From the NCBI RefSeq assembly GCF_030005555.1, contig NZ_JASCQG010000008.1, positions 1-64,000 on the forward strand: 64,000 nucleotides of DNA, read 5' to 3'. A model generated the notes under the pieces. It was not told where the DNA came from and did not search any database. It saw only the letters and a program-made list of their open reading frames with translations. The position numbers were made by a program, and so were the translations under genes. Source of the stretch: Empedobacter sedimenti. Lineage in GTDB: Bacteria; Bacteroidota; Bacteroidia; Flavobacteriales; Weeksellaceae. Shown in pieces: positions 55,024 to 63,632 of the stretch. How positions within the stretch are numbered: the first letter of the stretch is position 1; every line of letters begins with the position of its first letter.

Positions 55024-57663
55024 CTATTTCCACTTTTTGATATGTTCAATTGGTTGCTTTAACTGAAAGCTTAGCGATTTCATTTTCGCTTTTATCAACT
55101 TTTTTCGTCCATAATAACTTCTTGTATAATGCAATTCTGCATCGCCTACAAGTTGTAACCATTGTTGATGAAAATATTCGGCTTTTTTCTTGTGTTGACC
55201 AATAATTTCAGGAACTGAATGATAATCTCTTTGTTTGAAAAGCTTCATTAACACACTTTTTCTTTCGATAAAATAACGTGGATTATCCATTGGATTTAAA
55301 ATATTTTCTAATGAATCTAAAAAAATCGCTTTATCATAAGTTGTTGCAGATAATAAACTGCACGAAATATTTCCCGATTTATCAACAGTTGTCAAAATAT
55401 TTGATTCGCGCAATTCATCAGACAGTAAATTAAAATGTTGCAAAGTATTGAATAACGCAACCGCTATTTTCTGAAAATCTTTGGTGATATCTCTATATTG
55501 AATATAAAGTTTGATGTTTTTGTAAAAATTAACTCCGAAATACACAATTCCGACCGTTGAAAGAAAAATTATGGTTGAAAGAAAACTTCTTTTCGACATC
55601 GAAAATAAAAGTGTTCGGATACTTTCTTCGAAAAAGAAAACGATAAAAGAGGTTAATGAAAGAAGCAAGCTTGTTGTTAAACTTTTTATTGACTTCGAGT
55701 AATATAATTGTTTCGAAAAATCATATTCTTTTTCTCCATCATAAAAAAACTTTAATTCATTATCAATCTTAGTTCCGTTCGCAATAGAATTTGTCCAAGA
55801 ATCTCTAATTTGAACATCATTTTTACTCCATTCTATCGTTTGTTGATTGTAATTTTCAATAGATGTCGCAGTAAATTGTTCAGGAAGATTTAGACGAGAA
55901 ATACCATTCGAAATCGTGTTTTCTTTTTGTGAAATCCCAACAAAAGCCTCAAATCGTTGTCTCATTTTATCCAAATCTCCACCACCATTTTGCGCAAACA
56001 AATCCAACGTAACCAAATGCCAAACGTTACTCACTTTATTTGGTTCGTTAGAATTCACGCGAATCGCACGCCCACGCATCTGATTAGAGGTTACAAAAGA
56101 ACCTACATTACTCGCCAAAATTAAACTATTGATACTCGGTGCATCCCAACCTTCGCCCAAATATGCACGAGTTCCGACAATTATTTTGATAAAACCTTCG
56201 TTAAATAACTTTGTTAAAACAGCTAACAGATTTCCTCTTGAATTATCTTGTGCAACAACTTCGAAAAAATTATCATCGAACATCACCGATTTGAACTGAA
56301 TCGCTTCTGCCCTATCTTTGAACTGATAAATTAATTTTGGAAGAATTGTTTTCGAAACGATTACCATCGAACCTGTAACAATAGCGAGATATGGAATTAT
56401 TTCTGAGTTTAGATTTCGAAGTTTTTCGAAAATTGGAAAAACACCCAACTTTATCTTACTTGGATCATTCTGTAAATTATCCGAATAAAATTCTTTTCGA
56501 ATGTAATCCGTCAAAATCACCATATGCAACTTATCTCCCAAATGTTGATATTCTGAATTTACAATCTCAGCAATGCTATCAATCTTTTTTACACTATTTA
56601 TCAGCGAATTTTTTACTTTTTGATTATAATGTAACGTAACTTTTTTCTGATCGATTGCTCCGATTCGTTTTAAATTCGTTAAAAATGGTTTCAAGAATTT
56701 CTCGTTTTCCAAATAAAATTCTTCGTCTTTAAACAATAAATAATTGAACATACATTCTGCCCAATAATAATTGAAAGGAGGAAAATCTATCGTTTCATTT
56801 TCTAATAAATCCAAATGCTGAAAATCCAATGGCGTATCAAACGATTTCAGATAAATCACAAAAGCCGCATACGCATCAAAGTCTGCATAAATTTCGTCGA
56901 AACAACTTGCTGGCGTTTTGATAAAATCTAACGTCAAAACAAATTCATACAAAGCTGAATTCTGTTTGATTTCTTGGAAAAAAGCTTCTACTTCTTCGAG
57001 GTTTTTGGAAATGATCTCATTCTCGAAATTTGTAGGAAATGAACACAACAACAAATCTTGATGTGGACACAAATCTTTTTGTTTGACCAATTCTGGAACG
57101 GAAATCTCACAGTCTATCGGATCACAAAAAGTTAGATAACGATTCCATTCTTCTTTCGCAACATCAAAAGGTAGTGTTGCAGTTAGCGCAACAACTTTTG
57201 GCAATAATTCACTTTTGATTTTATTGAGACTTTTCCACCATTCATTTTTTAGATGATGCGCTTCGTCTACAATTAAGGTTTTTACATTATTTTCTTTGAG
57301 AAGTTGAATCCAGTTTTGTTCATCTTTCACCATCGAAGTGTGTAAACCTTGGTAAGTAGAAATCGTCAAAAAACTAGGTTGATGAATATCCATTGAAATC
57401 CAATCGACTTCCTGATTATCAAGAAAAAGCTCAATAAATCGATCTTTCCATTGATTACGAATCGCTAAAGTTGGTGCTAAAATAAGCGTAGGTTCATTAA
57501 TTCGAAGCATTACTTCCAATCCCAAAACCGTTTTTCCAGAGCCAGGCGGTGCTACAACATTAAGATGCGCATCTTCTAAATGAATCTCTAATTCATCTAA
57601 AACACGCTGTTGATAATCGCGCCAAGAATACTTAAACTTTATAGGTTGGAAATTGAAAGACAT
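55024..57663 (-). CDS. Superfamily II DEAD/DEAH-box helicase with two predicted membrane helices
   Basis: An 879-residue helicase of the restriction-helicase (type III res subunit) type. Q-like SWRDYQQRVLDEL at 13-25, Walker A PPGSGKT (39-45), DEAH at 133-136, TAT at 161-163, motif V GTRAYLGEGWDAPS near 497-510 and motif VI QMRGRAIR at 528-535. A 250-residue insert separates the two RecA domains. After the helicase core, two hydrophobic segments near 662-678 and 693-711 look like a membrane hairpin, followed by a helical domain to the end. The substrate and role are unknown; defence is one option. No methylase or nuclease partner is adjacent. Confidence 0.75.
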   Translation of the reverse strand: MSFNFQPIKFKYSWRDYQQRVLDELEIHLEDAHLNVVAPPGSGKTVLGLEVMLRINEPTLILAPTLAIRNQWKDRFIELFLDNQEVDWISMDIHQPSFLTISTYQGLHTSMVKDEQNWIQLLKENNVKTLIVDEAHHLKNEWWKSLNKIKSELLPKVVALTATLPFDVAKEEWNRYLTFCDPIDCEISVPELVKQKDLCPHQDLLLCSFPTNFENEIISKNLEEVEAFFQEIKQNSALYEFVLTLDFIKTPASCFDEIYADFDAYAAFVIYLKSFDTPLDFQHLDLLENETIDFPPFNYYWAECMFNYLLFKDEEFYLENEKFLKPFLTNLKRIGAIDQKKVTLHYNQKVKNSLINSVKKIDSIAEIVNSEYQHLGDKLHMVILTDYIRKEFYSDNLQNDPSKIKLGVFPIFEKLRNLNSEIIPYLAIVTGSMVIVSKTILPKLIYQFKDRAEAIQFKSVMFDDNFFEVVAQDNSRGNLLAVLTKLFNEGFIKIIVGTRAYLGEGWDAPSINSLILASNVGSFVTSNQMRGRAIRVNSNEPNKVSNVWHLVTLDLFAQNGGGDLDKMRQRFEAFVGISQKENTISNGISRLNLPEQFTATSIENYNQQTIEWSKNDVQIRDSWTNSIANGTKIDNELKFFYDGEKEYDFSKQLYYSKSIKSLTTSLLLSLTSFIVFFFEESIRTLLFSMSKRSFLSTIIFLSTVGIVYFGVNFYKNIKLYIQYRDITKDFQKIAVALFNTLQHFNLLSDELRESNILTTVDKSGNISCSLLSATTYDKAIFLDSLENILNPMDNPRYFIERKSVLMKLFKQRDYHSVPEIIGQHKKKAEYFHQQWLQLVGDAELHYTRSYYGRKKLIKAKMKSLSFQLKQPIEHIKKWK

Positions 57664-57723
57664 GATATAATTAAAATCTTATATTAAAAGATTGACTAAT
57701 TTAAAGATCTTTCACATGAAATG

Positions 57724-58185
57724 CTATAAATCCATTCCATTTCTATAAAAAGTAATATTATATGATTTTTCGGATTGGTTAGGAAATTGAATTTCACAAA
57801 GTTTAGTAAAATATTCTTTCGATTGATATTCTGAACAATTATCCATTTCACCAGAAGTAGTATTGATTAATTGAAAATCGTCTTTTTTTACTGAATTTAA
57901 TATCTCATTATAATTTGTAGCAGTTTCTGGAACATATGATATAAGATTATTAGAATTTGGACCGACTTTTAAAACAACCAAAGTCCTGCTTGATTTTCCT
58001 TTTTCATAATAAAGTTGTTTTGTCCCATCTAGAATATCCCTTTCTTGTCTAAAAGAATATCCTTTTTGTTTTATATAATCTATGCTAAAATCGGCTTTTT
58101 GATTTGCCATATTTTTCAAATCAATTAAAGTTAATTGTGCAAATCCAAAAAATGGAGAAAGTAATAGTATTAATAATTTTTTCAT
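57724..58185 (-). CDS. Small secreted protein of unknown function
   Basis: A 153-residue protein with a Sec signal peptide (LLSPFFGFAQLT). The mature part has SFRQERDILDGTKQLYYEKGKSS and two Cys (NCSEYQSKEYFTKLCEI) that could form a disulfide. It follows the lipoprotein gene at 58298 across 112 bases, in the same direction as the T6SS-like module. It could be a periplasmic immunity-type protein, by position only. Confidence 0.55.
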   Translation of the reverse strand: MKKLLILLLSPFFGFAQLTLIDLKNMANQKADFSIDYIKQKGYSFRQERDILDGTKQLYYEKGKSSRTLVVLKVGPNSNNLISYVPETATNYNEILNSVKKDDFQLINTTSGEMDNCSEYQSKEYFTKLCEIQFPNQSEKSYNITFYRNGMDL

Positions 58186-58297
58186 AGTTTAAGATTTTTT
58201 AGATTTTATAAGAAATTTTACTTCAAAAAATAATAAGATAAGATAATATTCTACAACAACATAAATCTTTATTTAGCTATCTTTTATATATGTTTTT

Positions 58298-59227
58298 TTA
58301 CTTTACTAAAATTTTTAATTTATTGGATTGAATTTTTATATTTTTTTCATCTTCTTTTGGCATAACATAAATGCCATCTTTATTACGAATACGCCTTTTT
58401 AAATCAAATCTATCATTTTTATAAAGAGTAATATCAAATTTACTTGGACCTATCTCAAACTGACCTTCGTATTTTGCCAAAAGATGCAATTCCGCAATTA
58501 ATGTTTTAATATATAATCTATCATCAATTTCTTCCATTATTTGATTATTTTTGAATGTATTCCAATTAAAATATATAGCATTAAAACGCTTTTCAATCTT
58601 TTTTTCAAAATCATTTATTCCTACAATATTATCGATAGTTTCTTCGGTACCAATATGTATTTCATGACTTTTACCTTGAAATGTTGGTAGTTTTTCAGGA
58701 GATACATGTTTTATTTTAGTTTGAGAAAATCTAGAATATTCAAAAAGATTTAATTTTATTGTGTCATCTTTTTTATAATTTTCTTTGTCTGATGCCCAAA
58801 TAATTTTTATATCATTTTGATTAATCTTTATATTTTCAACTACATCTATATAAAATGGTTTGCTCTTGTACTCTCTTCCTTTATATATAACGGTTAAAAT
58901 AGGGAAGTCAATTCGACCTTTTTTTGTTGGAGTAGCATAATTTTCAAAATTATAATAAGTCTTAATTATTTCACCGTGCTCATTTCTGGTGTTACTTTCG
59001 GAAATATTATTTGAAATTTCGTCTAAATTGTAGGTCATCTCTAACCCATCAATCCCAATTTTACTAACAATAATACTATCAGGTTTTTGTTCAAAATTAA
59101 TATTGATATTTATTGTTTTTCCTACCTCTACCTCTGGCTGTACAATAATTCGTACAAATTCTTCTTTTTGCCCTTTGCAAGAAAAAACTAATAAACTAAA
59201 GAACAAGATACTAAAATGCCTTACCAT
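58298..59227 (-). CDS. Lipoprotein of unknown function in the DUF4280 module
   Basis: A 309-residue lipoprotein (FSLLVFSCKGQKEE, lipobox Cys17). The mature part is beta-rich: VRIIVQPEVEVGKTINININFEQKPD, then YATPTKKGRIDFPILTVIYKGREYKSKPFYIDV, then a helical-basic end. The N-terminal section resembles an immunoglobulin-like BatD/oxygen-tolerance-type domain. It overlaps the previous gene by 7 bases. Role unknown; an immunity or docking role is conjecture. Confidence 0.6.
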   Translation of the reverse strand: MVRHFSILFFSLLVFSCKGQKEEFVRIIVQPEVEVGKTINININFEQKPDSIIVSKIGIDGLEMTYNLDEISNNISESNTRNEHGEIIKTYYNFENYATPTKKGRIDFPILTVIYKGREYKSKPFYIDVVENIKINQNDIKIIWASDKENYKKDDTIKLNLFEYSRFSQTKIKHVSPEKLPTFQGKSHEIHIGTEETIDNIVGINDFEKKIEKRFNAIYFNWNTFKNNQIMEEIDDRLYIKTLIAELHLLAKYEGQFEIGPSKFDITLYKNDRFDLKRRIRNKDGIYVMPKEDEKNIKIQSNKLKILVK

Positions 59228-60147
59228 ATTTTTAGCTCTTTGCTACCCGCTGGCATATACAAAATAATAAAGCGTCCTGATGAACTTTTCTCAGTGTAAC
59301 CTTCTTCCATATAATTAACTCTCAGAATAGACGATTTATCTTTTTTGTTTCGCAAGGTTACCAAGCGGTTGTTGTTGTAGAAATTGATCTCATAATTTTC
59401 GATCGGATCCATTTCACGATCTTTTAGAGCTAAATCAAACATCTCACTATTAGGTCCACTAATCATAATTTCTTTTTTTGTAAAATAATTATAATTCCAA
59501 ATTTTTAACAACGCTATTTTATTTTCTTTCACAAAATCTACAGGACTATTAAAAATATATTGACTTAATTGCTTGTACTTATCGACTACTTTCTCTTCTA
59601 TATTCGGTATTTTGGATAAGTCTTGGGCTGTTGCAAGATCTTTGCTAAAATCCCATGGTACATTGGCTGCAAATTTACCTGTAATCAGGTACTTTGGTAA
59701 TTTTTGGTCGCCTAATCCTTCAGGCAAATCAAACTGTTGTTGTACCTCATATTCATTCATCGATACATCTCGTCCTGGTGCATAAATTAGTTTTACATTA
59801 ACATGCGCTTTATCACTCAATGTTTGTTGCATGCTTTTTGGGTAGACCTCTAGTGTAATGCTTTGCTCTCCTGATAATGGAAGAATATTGTTTATTGGTA
59901 ATAATTGGCTTTCTCCTTCGTCCTCGAAAAAAGTGTAAGCAAACGGAATATCATTAATCCTAATCAATACTCTACAATCTTGCTTATTGATTTGTAAGGT
60001 ATAAAAAGGGGTTGGTGTCGGAAATTTGATCTCGTTGGTTATTTCGTTGTAATAGTTTTTCATTGCGTTTGTTTTTTCTTGCTGCGACTGGGCACAGCTG
60101 TTTGTGATGAATAGCGTGAATAATGTTGTAATAAATAATTTGTACAT
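59221..60147 (-). CDS. Secreted protein or lipoprotein of unknown function in the DUF4280 module
   Basis: A 308-residue exported protein (LFTLFITNSCAQSQQ; Cys18 fits a lipobox). Mature part: beta-rich (FYTLQINKQDCRVLIRINDIPFAY, SITLEVYPKSMQ, NVKLIYAPGRDVSMNEYEVQQQF) followed by a helical part and FYNNNRLVTLRNKKDKSSILRVNYMEEG. It begins 6 bases after the 981-residue protein and overlaps the next lipoprotein, so all three are translated together. A specific binding partner of the large protein is the simplest guess. Confidence 0.6.
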   Translation of the reverse strand: MYKLFITTLFTLFITNSCAQSQQEKTNAMKNYYNEITNEIKFPTPTPFYTLQINKQDCRVLIRINDIPFAYTFFEDEGESQLLPINNILPLSGEQSITLEVYPKSMQQTLSDKAHVNVKLIYAPGRDVSMNEYEVQQQFDLPEGLGDQKLPKYLITGKFAANVPWDFSKDLATAQDLSKIPNIEEKVVDKYKQLSQYIFNSPVDFVKENKIALLKIWNYNYFTKKEIMISGPNSEMFDLALKDREMDPIENYEINFYNNNRLVTLRNKKDKSSILRVNYMEEGYTEKSSSGRFIILYMPAGSKELKIW

Positions 60148-60153
60148 ATACTG

Positions 60154-63099
60154 TTATTTTAGTGTCCATTTGTATTTTGCGAAATCGTCTTTGCGATCGA
60201 CCACCTGAAATTTTCCTTTTGGTGTCGGAGGTTTACTCTTTTTATCACCTCCTTCATCTATTTCTAATTTCCCTACCACTTCTAATGTAATGCCTATAAA
60301 AGACACAGAGCCTTCTACAAAAACTAGATTTTCTGTGTTAACACCTGTTTTTGCTTTAAGTTCTAGTCCTGTTTCTCCTTTCCCAGATAGTTCGCCACCA
60401 ATACCTCCTACGGTTTCTCTGTCACCTTTACCGTCTATAAAAACTATTTTTTTTACAGAGGCTTCTATCTTCATCCCAAGTTCTAGTCCTATACCCAGCG
60501 TTACTTTAGGTTCAAGTGTAGTATTATAGGCATTATAGAAATCTACACTCAACTTTAGGTCTACTTGTCCAAATGCGTAGATATTAAACCACATCCGCGC
60601 GCTAACGTCCAAAGGTGTGAAAGAGGTAATTGCCAATTCCGCAACATCTTTCATCACTTCTAAGGCTAAAATAACATCTCCTACAACTGGTATATAGTGC
60701 ATAGCAGCAATAAGGTCAATACCTCCTTTGCCTTTCAGAAGAGGTCTTAGTGCAATATCTGCACTACCAATTACGGCAACTTCTTTTTCACCTTTTGGTA
60801 CTTCAAATCTCCATGAACCACCTACATGTAATGATGGTAAACTGAAGTCAATAAAAACTGGTAAAATTGCTTTTTTCCCTACTTTCGCAATCATTTTTTG
60901 GGCTCCTGCGCCGGCGCCAGTTACAACTTTGTTTTTGTGAGATAAAAAGTCGAGCATTGTTTTAACAGCAGAAATTGCACTTAGGTAGTTTCCTATTTTT
61001 TGCTCTAAACCAACGCTCAGATCTGTTACCTCACCTTTGATAGTCGATTTGATGTGCATTTCTACTTTATAATCGACTAAATTGGGATTACTACTTTTGT
61101 AAGCTCCTTTTGTTTTCTTTTCGTGATCTGCTTTTTGAGGACTATGTTCAATATTAACTGCATCATAGGCTAAAGAATCTGCAGGTACAATTAAAATAAA
61201 GGCTTCCCATTTAATATCAGGAAAAACTCTAACCTTTGCAATTTGATTGGGGTATCGACATGTAGAAATGGGAACAAAATAGGTTTGAGCTAGTTCTTTG
61301 AATAATAAAAAATAGTTAAATGCCCAAATACTATCTAAGATTCCATCTAAATCGCTTCTTCTATCATAACCTAAATATTGCGCAAGTTTGGTATCATAAG
61401 ATTCATTGTAAAAGTAACTTAACTTTTTGAATGTAAATGTTGCCGATTTTTCGGCTTCGTTCTCTACAATTGTAAAATCTTTACCTTCTTGTAAATCTAA
61501 TACATCGCGAACATCGTATTCTGATACAGCAACTAGATCATAGTCGCCTTCTTCTTCTGTATCAGGTTTATATTCTACATTCTCATTTTCGTAATTGTTC
61601 TCTGATTGAGGAAGCTCTTGTTTTTCGTGTATTGGAATTTTATTAATCTCGACTCTTGTGTTATCAACCTTTACCTTAGTTTCCTCTTGTTTACTTTCTC
61701 TTAAACTTTCTTTCTCTTTGCTTACAGGAAATCTATGTCGTGCTGAAAGAATTTTATTTGTTCTAAAAATACTATGTATATCAGTATGTTTTTTTCCATC
61801 TTCTAATAAAATACCTTGACAAAAAACATTGTTATGCTCCAAACCTTTTACTACAACATCTACAGTTGCAGTATTGTGTCCTGCATCGCCCGCAACTACA
61901 TCATAATAAAGATTTGTATTATCTGCAACTGTTTTTTCTAGTTCTTTAAAAATTATTCGCTTTTTACTTTCATCTTTACCTCCATCTTGCTGTATGATAA
62001 TTTCTGTAAAATGACATGGATCAAATTCTTTTTTTGTAAAAATCACATCACCTATGTACTGAATCATGTTTGATTTCTCTGTTTCCTTAAAAGCTGCAAT
62101 ATCAAATGCAGATTTTTTTACAGAAAAGAAATTACTTGTTCTGTATCTAACATTATGTTCTTGATCGCTAGAATTCCCATAAATTGTATAGTTATTTTCT
62201 CTAATATTAAATTTAGAGAATGTATTTGTTGTCTTATCTATCAATTGTATTTCAACAGAATAATTTCTGTTCTCAATTCCTGTGTGATAAATGTCTTTCC
62301 ACTGCTCTTGAATATCTAAATTAAATTCTAGAGTACTATTTAACCATCCTGAATTTGGTCCAATAAATTTACTATGAAGCTTAGATAGCGATTCTACTAA
62401 TAAAGGATTTTTTTGTAATACTGAACCATTATCTCCATCTGTTAATAATACGCTTAAATCACAATTTTCAAAAAAACTATTATTTTCTAACTTGGAATTA
62501 CAAAGTCGATGTAAACTAATTCTTAGTTTAACTGATTCACCATAAAAAAAACTTTTATCTGTCACCTCATTCTCTTTCGATTTCTTTGTGTCAATATCTG
62601 TTTGAATCTCAAAATAACCAAATCTGACAATAGGATCTAGATAAGGTACAATTGTAAAATAAAGACCTGCATTGGGTATTTTATTAAAAACTTCTACCCT
62701 ATATCCATTTCCAATCCATGAATTTATTTTACCTGATTTTTCGCTAAATTGAAATTGTAATGATTTTCCTAATTTGTATTGATTTCCAATTCCTAAATAA
62801 GGAACATTTTCTGAGCTTCTGTTTTCATTAAAATATCCCCATTCAGTATAGATTTCTTTTCCTTTCTTTTGAGCCGTATCAAAAAATCCATCAGAAAGAT
62901 ACGCCCATTTAGCAGTGTTAACTTTTTCTTCTAAATTAGTTGAATCTCTATCAAAAAATTTTGAATCAGCTTCTATATAAAATTCATAAGTAACATCTTT
63001 AGGAATAAAAATAATATCACCGACTTCTATAAACTTGTTATGAATTCCATCTATTTTAAGTCCGCACCTTATAATACCTTTTCCCATTTTACTTAGCAT
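60154..63099 (-). CDS. Large protein next to DUF4280, candidate secreted effector
   Basis: A 981-residue protein without a signal peptide and without a family I recognise. Residues 5-45 (GKGIIRCGLKIDG...VGDIIFIPKDVTYEF) are beta-rich; up to about 450 it stays beta-rich. Residues 460-520 form a charged linker. The last third has a hydrophobic stretch (about 793-823, DLIAAMHYIPVVGDVILAL) between Gly-rich beta segments (LGIGLELGMKI, GGIGGELSGKG). Its start overlaps DUF4280 by 11 bases; MGKG at 63087 is another start. No Walker, protease or nuclease motif seen. A secreted effector is inferred from position. Confidence 0.6.
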   Translation of the reverse strand: MLSKMGKGIIRCGLKIDGIHNKFIEVGDIIFIPKDVTYEFYIEADSKFFDRDSTNLEEKVNTAKWAYLSDGFFDTAQKKGKEIYTEWGYFNENRSSENVPYLGIGNQYKLGKSLQFQFSEKSGKINSWIGNGYRVEVFNKIPNAGLYFTIVPYLDPIVRFGYFEIQTDIDTKKSKENEVTDKSFFYGESVKLRISLHRLCNSKLENNSFFENCDLSVLLTDGDNGSVLQKNPLLVESLSKLHSKFIGPNSGWLNSTLEFNLDIQEQWKDIYHTGIENRNYSVEIQLIDKTTNTFSKFNIRENNYTIYGNSSDQEHNVRYRTSNFFSVKKSAFDIAAFKETEKSNMIQYIGDVIFTKKEFDPCHFTEIIIQQDGGKDESKKRIIFKELEKTVADNTNLYYDVVAGDAGHNTATVDVVVKGLEHNNVFCQGILLEDGKKHTDIHSIFRTNKILSARHRFPVSKEKESLRESKQEETKVKVDNTRVEINKIPIHEKQELPQSENNYENENVEYKPDTEEEGDYDLVAVSEYDVRDVLDLQEGKDFTIVENEAEKSATFTFKKLSYFYNESYDTKLAQYLGYDRRSDLDGILDSIWAFNYFLLFKELAQTYFVPISTCRYPNQIAKVRVFPDIKWEAFILIVPADSLAYDAVNIEHSPQKADHEKKTKGAYKSSNPNLVDYKVEMHIKSTIKGEVTDLSVGLEQKIGNYLSAISAVKTMLDFLSHKNKVVTGAGAGAQKMIAKVGKKAILPVFIDFSLPSLHVGGSWRFEVPKGEKEVAVIGSADIALRPLLKGKGGIDLIAAMHYIPVVGDVILALEVMKDVAELAITSFTPLDVSARMWFNIYAFGQVDLKLSVDFYNAYNTTLEPKVTLGIGLELGMKIEASVKKIVFIDGKGDRETVGGIGGELSGKGETGLELKAKTGVNTENLVFVEGSVSFIGITLEVVGKLEIDEGGDKKSKPPTPKGKFQVVDRKDDFAKYKWTLK

Positions 63100-63577
63100 T
63101 TAAAAATTCGTAAGGATCTTGGTCATCATAATTTCTCATATCAACAACAGGATTTACATGCACTTGTAGTTCATCATCTGCATTTTTGAAATTCTTTTTG
63201 GTAGGTTCACCAATTTGTCCTGATTTTAGGATACTAATACAATCTTTTCCTCCAATAGGGCAGGTAGCCTTACTGTCTTCTAACAAAATATAGCCTCCTG
63301 GCGGATCATATTTTTCTTTTTCGTAATAGCCACTCCATTCCGTTACAATTGTTTGACAAGGTTTAAAACCACCTGGAGTTGGTTGTTTTTTACAAGGTCC
63401 GAAAGTGTTTTTTTCGAAAGTAGTGCCGATATCTTTATGGGTTGCAGCAAGTTTGCTATTACCTTGGTGGTCATTAAGGTAATATTTTTGTTGTGTAAGT
63501 ACTTTTAATTTATCAGGTGTTGTACCATATTTACATAAGCACATTGCACCTTGTACAACTTTTTCTTTAAGTGCCAT
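63089..63577 (-). CDS. PAAR-like protein (DUF4280)
   Basis: A 162-residue DUF4280 protein, a Bacteroidota relative of the PAAR spike tips of type VI and related secretion systems. It starts MALKEKVVQGAMCLCKYG and has six cysteines (13, 15, 62, 74, 106, 113), in AMCLC, FGPCKK, KPCQTI and TCPIGGKDC, plausibly a metal or disulfide frame. The open frame reaches 63610, but the family start is 63577. Such proteins cap the needle and carry effectors. Overlap with the 981-residue gene supports a tip-effector pair. Confidence 0.82.
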   Translation of the reverse strand: MALKEKVVQGAMCLCKYGTTPDKLKVLTQQKYYLNDHQGNSKLAATHKDIGTTFEKNTFGPCKKQPTPGGFKPCQTIVTEWSGYYEKEKYDPPGGYILLEDSKATCPIGGKDCISILKSGQIGEPTKKNFKNADDELQVHVNPVVDMRNYDDQDPYEFLNAK

Positions 63578-63632
63578 AGGTAGTAGTTTGAGTAGTATAA
63601 ATTTAAACAAAAATTTTAAAAAACAGTATTGA

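Noticed and set aside
55024-57663. Calling the helicase a restriction-modification subunit
   Set aside because: The ATPase motifs fit, but there is no methylase, specificity subunit or nuclease motif in it or beside it.
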